A stretch of 64,000 nucleotides of DNA. Origin: Arthrobacter sp. D5-1. Its GTDB lineage: Bacteria; Actinomycetota; Actinomycetes; Actinomycetales; Micrococcaceae. Shown here piece after piece: positions 43,793 to 57,599 of this stretch. The notes under the pieces are model-generated. The model saw only the letters and a list, made by a program, of their open reading frames with translations. It had not been told where the DNA came from and did no database searches. Location of the stretch: positions 4,278,001 to 4,342,000 of the forward strand of contig NZ_CP014571.1 of NCBI RefSeq assembly GCF_017357425.1, written 5' to 3'. Every line of letters starts with the position of its first letter. The first letter of the stretch is position 1. A program made the translations under genes and the position numbers.

Positions 43793-45766
43793 TTAGTCCA
43801 TGCCGCGCAGGTCCAGCACCAACTCGGACTCACCGTCGGCCTGCAGGACTACCGGAATGCCCCAATCCTGCTGGTAGAGGTGGCAGGCGGCGTGGTCCGG
43901 GATTTCGCCGTCCTCAGTTTCAGGCCCATCACAAGCAGCCGCACGGGCGGTGATGTGAAGGATGCCTTCGGGAACGTCGGCGGAGAGTTCCAGGGTGCGC
44001 AGCAAGCCCACCGATGTTCCGCCTCCGGAGACCAGGAGTTCCGGCGGCGTGGAAGAGATCTTCATCTGCGTGGGATCGCCCCATCGGTCGTCCAGCTTCT
44101 GGCCTGTCGGCGCAGTGAAACGGACGGCCAGTTCCAACGGGCCGGGGGTCACCGGGCTCTTGGGACGGTGCGTCTGGGAAGCGCCTTCGTCCACTTGCTG
44201 GGCTTCCTTGGGGATCGGAACCAGGACCAGTTGGTGCTTGTTGGACTCCACCACGACAAGCAGCGGCTCACTGCCTTCCACCTGGACCACCACGACATCA
44301 CTAGGCTCAGCGAGGCCCCTCGCCAACGTGGACACCGACTTGGTAGCGGGGTCGTAGCGGCGGACGGCGCCGTTGTAAGTATCTGCGATGGCTACAGAAC
44401 CGTCCGGCAAGACGGTGACACCCAAGGGGTGCTGCAACCGGGCCTCAGCGGCCTCGCCGTCGCGGAAGCCGAAATCGAACAACCCTTTGCCCACCGCGGT
44501 TTCCACGGTGACGCCCGAGTCGCTCAGCACCAACCGGCGAAGGGACGACGTTTCCGAGTCCGCAACCCAGATGTTGCCCTCGGCGTCGATCGCCAGGCCG
44601 GAGGACTGGGCGAACCAGGCCTCTTCAGCCTTGCCGTCCAGCAGGCCCTCCAGACCGGAGCCGGCCAGGATGGAAACCTCGTTGCCCAGGGGGTCGAAGG
44701 CGAAGATCTGGTGTGTGCCGGCCATGGCGATAACAACGCGCTGCAGCTTATCGCTCCACACCACGTCCCACGGTGAGGACAGGGAAACCTCGGTGCCCAG
44801 ACCCAGCGCCCCCACATCAATGGCGTCGGCCGCGAAGTCAGCCGGGCCGGCGTCGTGATGTTCAGACCAAGTACCGGCGCCCGTGTCCGTCACTCGGGCA
44901 GGTCCGGCGTCGAGCAACCGCTGCACACCGTTTCCGGCGACGGTCTGCACGTAACCGGAGCTGAGTGTCACTCCACGGAGGCGGTGGTTGACGGTATCGG
45001 CCACCACGGCGTCGTAGCCCAGTTTCCATGCAAGCTCCGACGGGAGCAACGCGACGCCCTGGGGCTCATTGAACTGTGCGATCTCCGCTTGGCCGTCCAG
45101 ATACCCCTTGGTGCCGGAGCCGATTACGCGCTCTACGGTTTCCAGGTCCGGTCGAAGCTCCACCAGACGGTGGTGGCCGGAGTCGACTACGAGGTAGTTG
45201 CCGTTCGGCAGCTGCGTGGCTTTGCCCGGGAAACGCAAAGTGCCCGACGTCGGCACGGGAGCCACGTAGGGGCCGTTGCCGCGATGGAGGGTTCCCTTGG
45301 CTTCATGCTCGGCGACGAGTTCTTCCAGCAGGACAGCCAGGCCGTCGGCGTGGCCTTCGCCGGAAAGGTGGGCCACGATGTACCCCTCGGGATCGACGAC
45401 CACCAGCGTGGGCCAGGCACGGGCCGTGTAGGCCTTCCACGTGGCGAGTTCCGGGTCGTCCAGGACCGGGTGGTGGATCTCGTAGCGCTCAACGGCCGAT
45501 GCCAGCGCTACGGGATCCGCTTCGTGCTCGAACTTGGGCGAATGTACGCCCACCGTCACCAGGACGTCGGAGTACTTCTCCTCGAGGGGGCGCAGTTCGT
45601 CAAGAACGTGCAGGCAGTTGATGCAGCAGAAGGTCCAGAAGTCCAGCAGCACGATCTTGCCGCGCAAGGACTCCAAGTCCAAGGATTTGCCGCCCGTGTT
45701 GAGCCAGCCGCGGCCCTCCAGTTCGGAGGCCCGGACCCGGAGTTGGGTGCGTACGGTTTCGCTCAT
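43793..45766 (-). CDS. Thioredoxin-like/NHL repeat protein (NHLRC2-like)
   Basis: A 657-residue protein. Residues 1 to about 165 form a thioredoxin-like domain with WTFCCINC at 44-51; the redox pair is Cys48 and Cys51. The rest, to about 520, holds NHL-type beta-propeller repeats ('LPNGNYLVVDSGHHRLVELRPDLETVERVIGSG', 'VTVLPDGSVAIADTYNGAVRRYDPATKSVSTLA') and a C-terminal beta domain. No signal peptide is seen, so it is probably cytosolic. It overlaps the stop of the CopD-CtaG gene by one base (TGATG), so the two are translationally coupled. This may link thiol redox to copper or cytochrome oxidase assembly, which is inference. Confidence 0.9.
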   Translation of the reverse strand: MSETVRTQLRVRASELEGRGWLNTGGKSLDLESLRGKIVLLDFWTFCCINCLHVLDELRPLEEKYSDVLVTVGVHSPKFEHEADPVALASAVERYEIHHPVLDDPELATWKAYTARAWPTLVVVDPEGYIVAHLSGEGHADGLAVLLEELVAEHEAKGTLHRGNGPYVAPVPTSGTLRFPGKATQLPNGNYLVVDSGHHRLVELRPDLETVERVIGSGTKGYLDGQAEIAQFNEPQGVALLPSELAWKLGYDAVVADTVNHRLRGVTLSSGYVQTVAGNGVQRLLDAGPARVTDTGAGTWSEHHDAGPADFAADAIDVGALGLGTEVSLSSPWDVVWSDKLQRVVIAMAGTHQIFAFDPLGNEVSILAGSGLEGLLDGKAEEAWFAQSSGLAIDAEGNIWVADSETSSLRRLVLSDSGVTVETAVGKGLFDFGFRDGEAAEARLQHPLGVTVLPDGSVAIADTYNGAVRRYDPATKSVSTLARGLAEPSDVVVVQVEGSEPLLVVVESNKHQLVLVPIPKEAQQVDEGASQTHRPKSPVTPGPLELAVRFTAPTGQKLDDRWGDPTQMKISSTPPELLVSGGGTSVGLLRTLELSADVPEGILHITARAAACDGPETEDGEIPDHAACHLYQQDWGIPVVLQADGESELVLDLRGMD

Positions 45767-48090
45767 CAGCGTCCTTCCAGCTTGGTGTTCGGTTCAGTCT
45801 GCACTGCAGAGTCTGGGCGTTCGACATTGTTGCGTTCGGCGTCGCCGCGTTCGGCATTGCTGCTCTCGGCGTCGCCGCGTTCGGCATTGCTGCTCTCGGC
45901 GTCGCCACGTTCGGCCTGGGCGGTCCGGGATGGTTCGACCGTCCTGGAAGGCTGGGCAGTGCGGCCTGCCATTTTGGCATCGCGGTCAGCGAGCCGGGCA
46001 AACATATCGTTGTAAGCGCTCAGGTCGGCGTCGTTATTCCTGTCCGCGGCACGATCAACGCGACGGGTCTCCCGTTCATCCGAGCGTGACCACATCACGG
46101 CCACTCCGATCGCCACCAGCAATGTGGGTACTTCGCCGATTCCCCACGCAACTGCGCCACCCAGTTGCTGGTCTCCAATGGCCGACGGACCCCAGGCGCG
46201 GCCCAGGTTTCCAAAGTAGTCGGCTGCCAGCAGCCCGGTGCCACCCATGATGGCCACGCCGAAGAACGCGTGGAAGCCCATGGTGGCCAGCAGGAGAAGC
46301 AGGCGCATCGGGTAGGGCGCGCGGCGGGGCAGAGGATCGCTGCCGATCATGCTCAGCACAAAGATGTAGCCGGTCAGAAGGAAGTGCACGTTCATGAGCT
46401 CGTGGCCCACGTGCTCTCGCATCGCGAGGCCGAAAAGGTCCGAGTAGTAGAACAGGACGATGGAACCTGCGAAGTTGGCTGCGGCGAACAACGGGTGTGT
46501 CACGATCTGCGAGAACTTGGAATGCACAAACAGCAGCAGCCATTCGCGAAGTCCCCGTGAGCCGTGGGCTCCCTCTCCCCTGGAAGGCAGTGCCCGCAGG
46601 GCAAGCGTGACGGGTGCGCCCAAAACGAGGAAGATCGGAGCAACCATGGTCAGGGCCATGTGGTCCACCATGTGCGCAGAGAACAGCACGCGGCCATAAA
46701 CGGCAGGCGGACCGGAGGTGATGTACGTCAGCACCACGAGGCCGATCAGCCAGTTCACCGATCGGAACCAGGACCATTTGTCTCCGCGCCTGCGGACCTT
46801 GATGATGCCCATGATGTAGGTGACCGCACCAAACAGCGCCACTCCCACCCACAGCCAGTCGAATCGCCATTCCGTCAACCAGCGTTCCGGAGTGAGCTCC
46901 GGTGGGAGCTCGTAGCCGGAGAGGATGAACGACGGCGATGCATCAGGCGCATAGGTGGTGGGCTGCGGCGGAGCCGATCGGCCCAGCGCAACGGCGAGTC
47001 CCGACGTGGCGCCCATGACCAGCAGCTCAACCAGAACCAGTTGCCATAGCACGCGGCGGGCAGACATGGAACCGTTCTTGCCGAGCTGGGGAATGACCCA
47101 CTGGCGGTGCATGAACCCGATGCCACCCAGCACGAGCGTGGCCAAGGACTTCGCGACAATGAGTTGGCCGTACGGGGAGCCGAACAGGTCCGCGGGGTTT
47201 GTCACGCGGATGGCAGCATTGATGACGCCGGAGGCGAACACCAGCACAAAGGCGAAGCCGGCCAGTGCCGAGAACCGCCGGAGGGTTTGTTCGGTGATGT
47301 CCGGCGTTCCCTTGCTCCGGGAACCCGTGAGGATCGTGGAAAGGACAGCGAGCATGATGATTCCGCCCACCCACGTAGAGACCCCTACGAGGTGGAGTCC
47401 CAGTGAGTTGATGGCGCCTTCGTGGTCACTGGAACTCGACGAGTGTCCGATCAATGCGGTGGGAATGAGCCCGATCAGGGCCAGCAGCAGAGTGAACGCC
47501 AGCCCGGTCAAGGAGCGCACCCCGAACAGCGCGGTAGTGACCACTGCGGCGATGATGGTGACGGCGAGCCAAGCCTTGCCCGTCTCGATGTCCGTCATGA
47601 AGTACACCAGCGAACGGGTGAACTCGGCGTCGCCGGAGAGCCCTTGGCCCGCTACGTCTGCGTAGGTCAGGACGAGGACTGCCACTGCGGACAATGTCCA
47701 TGCTGCTCCCGCGGCTGCAGCGACGGCGAGGGCCCGGGCAAAAGCGGGGTGTTCGGGTGCTTCAACATTCTTGTCGCGGGACCGCGAGCCACCGAGGTTC
47801 TTGGGCAAGATGCCGACTGCAAAAATCAAACCGCCCACCACAGTTGCCACGGAGACGTTGTGGATGGCCTTTGCGACCGGAAGGCCCCACCGGACCAACT
47901 CGCCGGGGTCCGAGACCTGCCGTGCTGCGGAAGCACCTGAGAAGATGAGTGCCGCGGCGAGCGTCAGGAACAGCGCCGCCAGACCGGCCAATTGCCACGG
48001 TACGGAAATCCCCGCGACTGTAGTGCCTCCCCGCGCTCCCGGCGTGGGAACAGGCGAAGGGGCAGTTGCGGAATTTCTTGCTGATGGCAC
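45766..48090 (-). CDS. CopD-CtaG fusion (copper/cytochrome c oxidase assembly membrane protein)
   Basis: A 774-residue polytopic membrane protein with about 14 hydrophobic segments. The N-terminal part resembles copper resistance protein D ('VGLRSLTG...HLVGVSTWVGGIIMLAVLSTIL', 'VTNPADLFGSPYGQLIVAKSLATLVLGGIGFMHRQWV'). The C-terminal part is the Caa3_CtaG domain, with 'SAHMVDHMALTMVAPIFLVLGAPVTLALRALPS', 'VGHELMNVHFLLTGYIFVLSMIGSDPLPRRAPYP' and 'GGTGLLAADYFGNLGRAWG'. The fusion is common in actinobacteria and is thought to act in copper supply to cytochrome oxidase. The cytoplasmic tail carries a 10-residue tandem repeat (AERGDAESSN). Co-translated with the thioredoxin/NHL gene. Confidence 0.9.
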   Translation of the reverse strand: MPSARNSATAPSPVPTPGARGGTTVAGISVPWQLAGLAALFLTLAAALIFSGASAARQVSDPGELVRWGLPVAKAIHNVSVATVVGGLIFAVGILPKNLGGSRSRDKNVEAPEHPAFARALAVAAAAGAAWTLSAVAVLVLTYADVAGQGLSGDAEFTRSLVYFMTDIETGKAWLAVTIIAAVVTTALFGVRSLTGLAFTLLLALIGLIPTALIGHSSSSSDHEGAINSLGLHLVGVSTWVGGIIMLAVLSTILTGSRSKGTPDITEQTLRRFSALAGFAFVLVFASGVINAAIRVTNPADLFGSPYGQLIVAKSLATLVLGGIGFMHRQWVIPQLGKNGSMSARRVLWQLVLVELLVMGATSGLAVALGRSAPPQPTTYAPDASPSFILSGYELPPELTPERWLTEWRFDWLWVGVALFGAVTYIMGIIKVRRRGDKWSWFRSVNWLIGLVVLTYITSGPPAVYGRVLFSAHMVDHMALTMVAPIFLVLGAPVTLALRALPSRGEGAHGSRGLREWLLLFVHSKFSQIVTHPLFAAANFAGSIVLFYYSDLFGLAMREHVGHELMNVHFLLTGYIFVLSMIGSDPLPRRAPYPMRLLLLLATMGFHAFFGVAIMGGTGLLAADYFGNLGRAWGPSAIGDQQLGGAVAWGIGEVPTLLVAIGVAVMWSRSDERETRRVDRAADRNNDADLSAYNDMFARLADRDAKMAGRTAQPSRTVEPSRTAQAERGDAESSNAERGDAESSNAERGDAERNNVERPDSAVQTEPNTKLEGR
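45811..45915. repeat. 30-bp in-frame tandem repeat in the CopD-CtaG tail
   Basis: Two identical 30-bp units (45841-45870 and 45871-45900), a degenerate unit before (45811-45840) and a half unit after (45901-45915). They encode AERGDAESSN-type decapeptides near the protein C-terminus. The unit is a multiple of three, so copy changes keep the frame. Confidence 0.85.
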
Positions 48091-48177
48091 TCATCCATTG
48101 TCCGCTACCTGTCGCAAGGCTGCGAATCGGGAGGGTGCTATGTGCATCACGGGTGCTATGTGGATAGGTAAAAAGCA

Positions 48178-48211
48178 GAAGGGACGGCAACCGTCAGGTT
48201 GCCGTCCCTTC
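48178..48211 (-). terminator. Terminator of the HU gene
   Basis: Perfect 13-bp stem (GAAGGGACGGCAA and its complement, 48178-48190 and 48199-48211) with an 8-nt loop, 22 bases after the HU stop. On the minus strand it is followed shortly by a TTTTT run. Classic intrinsic terminator. Confidence 0.85.
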
Positions 48212-48232
48212 CAGGCGTTCGCCGAAGAGTAA

Positions 48233-48520
48233 TTACTTCTTCTTTGCGACAGCAGCCTTCAGCTTGGAGCCAGCGGTCAGCTTGACGCTGTGGCCGGCTG
48301 CGATCTGGATGGTCTCGCCGGTCTGCGGGTTGCGGCCGGTGCGGGCTGCACGGTCGGTGCGCTCAACTGCGAGCCAGCCCGGGATGGTGATCTTCTCGCC
48401 GGCGGCGACAGAAGTCTCGAAAACTTCGAACAGTGCATCGAGCACGGAGTTGACTGCTGCCTGGCTGGTGCCAGCCTTGCCTGCTACCTCTGCAACGAGT
48501 TCACTACGGTTCTTAGCCAT
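48233..48520 (-). CDS. hup: HU family DNA-binding protein
   Basis: A 95-residue nucleoid protein. The full HU fold is present: '[34 protein letters not shown]' helices, the 'GEKITIPGWLAVERTDRAARTGRNPQTGETIQIAAGHSVKLTAGSKLKAAV' beta-arms and the conserved RNPQTGE DNA-intercalating tip. It ends in AKKK without the long Lys/Ala tail of mycobacterial HU. GGAGGA precedes the ATG. Expressed as a single gene with its own terminator. Confidence 0.96.
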   Translation of the reverse strand: MAKNRSELVAEVAGKAGTSQAAVNSVLDALFEVFETSVAAGEKITIPGWLAVERTDRAARTGRNPQTGETIQIAAGHSVKLTAGSKLKAAVAKKK

Positions 48521-48757
48521 TTACGTCCTCCTGGACTCATACGTTTTTGAGCTTTCAAGCGGAATGCGAGCAAGCCACTGTTCGAAAACTTACCAGCTTG
48601 GGCTGGCATGGCCAGCAAATTCCGCGTGTTTCCGCGCCTTTTTGACCAAAATCACCGGATTTTCGGGGTTTTTAGGGGTGCTTTACGCCCTTGGCGTACC
48701 CTACGGCATTGGCCCGTGCCCCCCCATGCTGCCCATCAGACCTCCCGCTGTGCCCCA

Positions 48758-49321
48758 TCAGAACAGGACGCGCTGGAACAAAAGGTGGTCCTGCCATTCC
48801 CCCGCGATGTGCAGGTAGGCGGGCGCAACGCCGATCCGTTCGAAGCCGCATCGGTTGAGGACAGCTTGGGACGCTGTGTTGTGGAGCAGTGTCGCGGCCT
48901 GGACCCGATGGAGGCCGAGCTCCTCTGTTGCCATATTCACGACGGCGGCAACCGCGCACGACGCCAAACCCCTGCCGGTGCATTCCGCATCAATCCAATA
49001 GCCCAGATTGGCGTTCTGGAATGGACCGCGGACAATGCCGGTCAGTGTGATCATTCCTTGAATGCCCCGGCTGCCGGTGACGACCCATGGCACTTCGCTG
49101 CCAGCGGCATAGAGGCCGAGCTTGGCCTGTATCGAAGCCTCCTGGCCTCCCACGGTGAAGAAGTCATCTCCACGGATGGGCTCCCATTGCTCCAAATGCC
49201 TTCGATTACGCAGATAAGCAGCAGCCAGGTCTTTCGCGTCTGAAAGCTCAACAGGGCGCAGGTTCACCCGTTCGCCGCCCGCTCTGCCCGCGCCTGGGGA
49301 GACGTATCGTGTGAGATTCAT
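48758..49321 (-). CDS. GNAT acetyltransferase, RimJ/RimL type
   Basis: A 187-residue acetyltransferase with 'LRPVELSDAKDLAAAYLRNRRHLEQWEPI' at the N-terminus and the acetyl-CoA motif region 'GYWIDAECTGRGLASCAVAAVVNMATEELGLHRVQAATLLHNTASQAVLNRCGFERIG'. This is the layout of ribosomal-protein-alanine acetyltransferases. It may modify a ribosomal protein N-terminus or another amine. The 237-bp gap to HU holds the HU promoter region; no other gene was seen. Confidence 0.88.
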   Translation of the reverse strand: MNLTRYVSPGAGRAGGERVNLRPVELSDAKDLAAAYLRNRRHLEQWEPIRGDDFFTVGGQEASIQAKLGLYAAGSEVPWVVTGSRGIQGMITLTGIVRGPFQNANLGYWIDAECTGRGLASCAVAAVVNMATEELGLHRVQAATLLHNTASQAVLNRCGFERIGVAPAYLHIAGEWQDHLLFQRVLF

Positions 49322-49418
49322 CCCCAGACTCTACCGGCGCCTGCCCAACAATTGCGCAGGTGCCTACAGAGTGATAACTTTTCGCGTGATCGTGAACTTT
49401 CGACAGGAGGTGAGACCC

Positions 49419-49472
49419 ATGAACGCAGTATCCATAGTGGGCGCTCCCTGCAGTCCACGATCCCGCGACTGA
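49419..49472 (+). CDS. Possible 17-residue leader peptide before the patatin-like gene
   Basis: A frame MNAVSIVGAPCSPRSRD with a near-perfect Shine-Dalgarno AGGAGGTG seven bases before its ATG. A hairpin (CGCGAC at 49464-49469 and GTCGCG at 49477-49482) spans its stop. A further GGGAG at 49486-49490 can pair with CTCCC at 49519-49523, directly before the patatin ATG. This resembles leader-peptide control. The peptide itself is unrecognised. Confidence 0.4.
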   Translation: MNAVSIVGAPCSPRSRD

Positions 49473-49523
49473 GCTGGTCGCGAGTGGGAGCGTCCGTCAC
49501 GCACTTCGCGAAAGGCGACTCCC

Positions 49524-50571
49524 ATGGACACATCAACTACTTCATCACTTAACGCCGGCCCGACGACGGCGCCCGGGTTACCGGCGCCCGCCCAGTCCCA
49601 GCCACATGTCGACGCCGATTCGGCCGTCACGGGACCGGCAACGCCCCGACGGGCCTTGGTCCTCGGTGGCGGCGGCTCAACCGGCAACGCGTGGCTGATC
49701 GGAATTATCGCCGGCCTGTTCGACGCCGGGCTGGACGTCACCACCGCAGACCTGACCATTGGCACCTCAGCAGGGTCCACCGCCGCAGCCCAACTCGCCG
49801 GCGCCACCCCAACCGAGCTGTTTGATGCCATCGTTGCCGCATCCCCGCCGGAACCGGCGAACAATGTACGGGGCTGGCCGGGTTGGGTCTGGCGTGGCCG
49901 GGTTTGGCGTGGTTGGGTCTGGCGCCAGGCCAGTAGTGGACCAGATGGAACGGACCGGCAACATCATGAGTGCTTCCACGGACATGGCCGATATGCGCCG
50001 GCGATTGGGGGCAGCAGCCATTGACATGGCCGAAGCCCTGGAAGGCTGCAGCGCACGATGGCGTGACACAATGGCAACCCGCTTGCCCCAAGCGCAGTGG
50101 CCGGAACGGACAATCCTCCTGACCGCGGTGGATGCCCGGACGGGTGATCCGGTGGTATTCCACCGCCACAGCGGAGTGGATCTGGTAGACGCAGTTGCCG
50201 CCAGCTGCGCCAGCGGCTTCGCCTACAGCATCGGCAGCAACCAGTACATCGACGGCGGATACCGCGCCAACGCCGAGAACGCAGACCTGGCAACTGGGTA
50301 CTCACGGGTGCTGGTGTTGGCCCCTTTCGGCGGCCGTACGCGGACTCCGTTGGAGTGGGGCATGCACCTCGCTGGGCAGGTGGACGTGCTGCATGCCAAC
50401 GGCAGCCAGGTTGAAACAATCTTTCCTCACAACGAAACCGAGTACATGTTCGGCGTCAGGGCGATGGATCTGTCCTTGCGTCCGTCAGCGGCCCGAGCAG
50501 GATTTCAGCAAGGCAAATCACTGGCGCCCCATGTGGCCGATTTCTGGAGCTCACCGGATCTTCCCGGTTGA
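49524..50571 (+). pseudogene. Patatin-like phospholipase, frameshifted
   Basis: Two overlapping frames together make one patatin-like protein of about 345 residues. The first (49524 to about 49880) holds the oxyanion loop 'RALVLGGGGSTGNAWLIGIIAG' and the nucleophile elbow GTSAGS. The second (from about 49860 to 50571) holds 'MSASTDMADMRRRLGAAAIDMAEALEG', 'ILLTAVDARTGDPVVFHRHSG' and the catalytic Asp in 'YIDGGYRANAENADLA'. The frame changes within three short imperfect repeats at 49876-49925. As read, translation from 49524 would stop at 50024. It is either a pseudogene or a switchable gene. A sequencing error is less likely in a repeat of this kind but not excluded. Confidence 0.8.
49876..49925 (+). 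repeat. Short imperfect tandem repeat at the patatin frameshift
   Basis: Three G/T-rich units: 49876-49895 (20 bp), 49896-49910 (15 bp) and 49911-49925 (15 bp), all starting GG[CT][CT]GGGT and ending TGGCG[TC]. One unit is 20 bp and so not a multiple of three, matching the change of frame. Confidence 0.7.
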
Positions 50572-50584
50572 TGGATGCTTTGCC

Positions 50585-52031
50585 GGCTCTTCGCGGTTGA
50601 TGGTGAAACAGGTTCCGTGTCTTGAAATCTGAAGGGCTCGTAGCCCTGCTGTGATGGATGTTCTCTACGCATTCATCAAGAGTCAGGAGCTACGAGCCTT
50701 GAACGAGCCTACTTCGCCGCGCCCCGATGCTGCCACCGCCATTTTCAACCTGCCCGACTACCGGGTCACCGGCACCGAGGTCCTCGCCTTCGGGCAGCGA
50801 CGGATCCGCGTCGTGGCCACCGCCGAGGCCGGCTGCCCGTCCTGCGGCGTGATCAGCACCCGCGTGCATTCACGCCGGTCACAACGCCTGCGTGACATCC
50901 CTGTCGCCGGCCCGGTCGAAGTGGTCTGGGCCAAGCGGAGGTTCTTCTGCGATGAGTACCTGTGCCCCCGCCGGACATTCACCGAGGAGACAGCCGAGGT
51001 ACCGCGCCGGGCACGGTCCACCCGCCGGCTCCGTGAGGCCCTGGTGGCCGCCGTGATCGGTTCCGGGAGGGCCGCCGCCGAGGCTGCCTCTTCATTCGGT
51101 GTCTCGTGGTGGCTTGTCCAGCGGGCACTGGATTCCGCGGCGCTGACGCTGCCCGATGTCGATGCCCTGGCACCGCGGATGCTCGGCATCGATGAACACC
51201 GCTACCGGTCCGTGCGGTTCTTCCGCGACCCTGCCACGAAGGCCTGGAAACGCTACGAACCCTGGATGACCACCATCGTCGATCTCGACACCGGACAAGT
51301 CCTCGGGATCGTTGACGGCCGCGACAGCGAGGGGGTAGGAGACTGGCTGTTCGCCCGCCCGCTTCAGTGGCGGCTGGGCGTGCAGGTCGTTGCCATCGAC
51401 CCCTCGGCGGCGTTCCGCAAGGCCCTGCGGATGTGGCTTCCACGCACCGCTGTCTCAGTCGACGCGTTCCACCTGGTCAAGCTCGGCAACGACATGCTCA
51501 CCGAAGTCCGGCAACGACTCACCCAGCAGACCCATGGTCGGCGGGGGCGCTCCATCGATCCGGTCTGGGCCAACCGGCGACTGCTCCTGCGCGCCGGGGA
51601 CACGCTCTCGGATCGGGCCCGGGACAGGCTCAGCAACGTGTTCGCGACCGACGATGTCACCGGGAAGCTGCAGGCCGCGTGGCTGGTCAAGGAACAGCTC
51701 CGGGCCCTGCTGACTACCGGCTCTCTTGCCGACGCTGCCGCCGCGAAGGACCGGCTGCAGGTCCTGGTCGAGCGAGCCGCGCAGCCGGAGACGAACCGGC
51801 TGTGGCGCACAATCTGCCGGTGGTGGAAAGAGATCGAAGTCCTCATTGTCACCGGTGCGACAACCGCGAAAGTGGAAGCCAACAACACCGCGATAAAACA
51901 CATAAAGAGGACGGGTCGGGGATTCACCAACGCACGCAACTACAAAACCCGTATCCTGTTGCGCAGTGCCGCCAGAACAGCGGCATGAACATCCCTCACG
52001 GCAGAACGTTCACCACGAACCGTGAAGAGCC
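50585..52031 (+). mobile_element. ISL3-family insertion sequence with 8-bp target duplication
   Basis: A complete 1447-bp element. The left end (50585-50607, starting GGCTCTTCGCGGTTGATGG) and right end (complement of 52009-52031, starting GGCTCTTCACGGTTCGTGG) match at 20 of 23 positions. The 8-bp direct repeat GCTTTGCC is present perfectly on both sides (50577-50584 and 52032-52039), as expected for ISL3 elements. It sits 13 bases after the patatin stop and about 35 bases before the rRNA terminator. The intact duplication points to a recent insertion. Confidence 0.93.
50651..51988 (+). CDS. ISL3 family transposase
   Basis: A 445-residue transposase. The N-terminal zinc-ribbon and HTH region has 'GCPSCGVISTRVHSRRSQRLRDIPVAGPVEVVWAKRRFFCDEYLCPRRTF'. 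The DDE_Tnp_ISL3 domain has Asp in 'LGIDEHRYRS', Asp in 'VAIDPSAAFRKALRMW' and Glu in 'AKVEANNTAIKHIKRTGRGFTNARNYKTRIL'. The length and all motifs suggest an active enzyme. The GTG at 50651 and the ATG at 50654 are possible starts. Confidence 0.93.
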   Translation: MMDVLYAFIKSQELRALNEPTSPRPDAATAIFNLPDYRVTGTEVLAFGQRRIRVVATAEAGCPSCGVISTRVHSRRSQRLRDIPVAGPVEVVWAKRRFFCDEYLCPRRTFTEETAEVPRRARSTRRLREALVAAVIGSGRAAAEAASSFGVSWWLVQRALDSAALTLPDVDALAPRMLGIDEHRYRSVRFFRDPATKAWKRYEPWMTTIVDLDTGQVLGIVDGRDSEGVGDWLFARPLQWRLGVQVVAIDPSAAFRKALRMWLPRTAVSVDAFHLVKLGNDMLTEVRQRLTQQTHGRRGRSIDPVWANRRLLLRAGDTLSDRARDRLSNVFATDDVTGKLQAAWLVKEQLRALLTTGSLADAAAAKDRLQVLVERAAQPETNRLWRTICRWWKEIEVLIVTGATTAKVEANNTAIKHIKRTGRGFTNARNYKTRILLRSAARTAA

Positions 52032-52064
52032 GCTTTGCCTCGGTTAGGGGTTGGGTGGTTAAAG

Positions 52065-52099
52065 GGCAAGAGCCCCGACCTGTGGTCGGGGCTCTTGCC
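52065..52099. terminator. Terminator of rRNA operon 1
   Basis: Perfect 16-bp stems (52065-52080 and 52084-52099, AGAGCCCCGACC core) with a 3-nt loop, just beyond the 5S 3' end on the minus strand. Near-identical copy after operon 2. Confidence 0.85.
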
Positions 52100-52107
52100 T
52101 TAATGGT

Positions 52108-52227
52108 TGTCCGGCGGTGTCCTACTCTCCCACACCCTCCCGGGTGCAGTACCATCGGCGCTGTGGGTCTTAGCTTCCGGGTTCGGAATGGGACCGGGCG
52201 TTTCCCCCACGCTATGACCGCCGTAAC
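52108..52227 (-). rRNA. rrf: 5S ribosomal RNA, operon 1
   Basis: On the minus strand GTTACGGCGGTCATAGCGTG begins the gene and it ends with CACCGCCGGACAA. The internal CCCATTCCGAACCCGGAAG loop is typical of 5S. Ends approximate to a few bases. About 120 nt. Confidence 0.93.
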
Positions 52228-52385
52228 TCTGTTACCCGTCCCGGCCCCCCTTTTTTGGTGGGGGTGGGTGGGAAGACTTGTGGTTACAACTGTGGTGTTG
52301 TTATTTAGTTGTTGGTTCCGGCAACCCTTGGTGCGGGTTGTTGTTCGGGAACCACATAGTGGACGCGTGCAGTGTGTTGTGTGGT

Positions 52386-57599
<5,214 letters not shown>

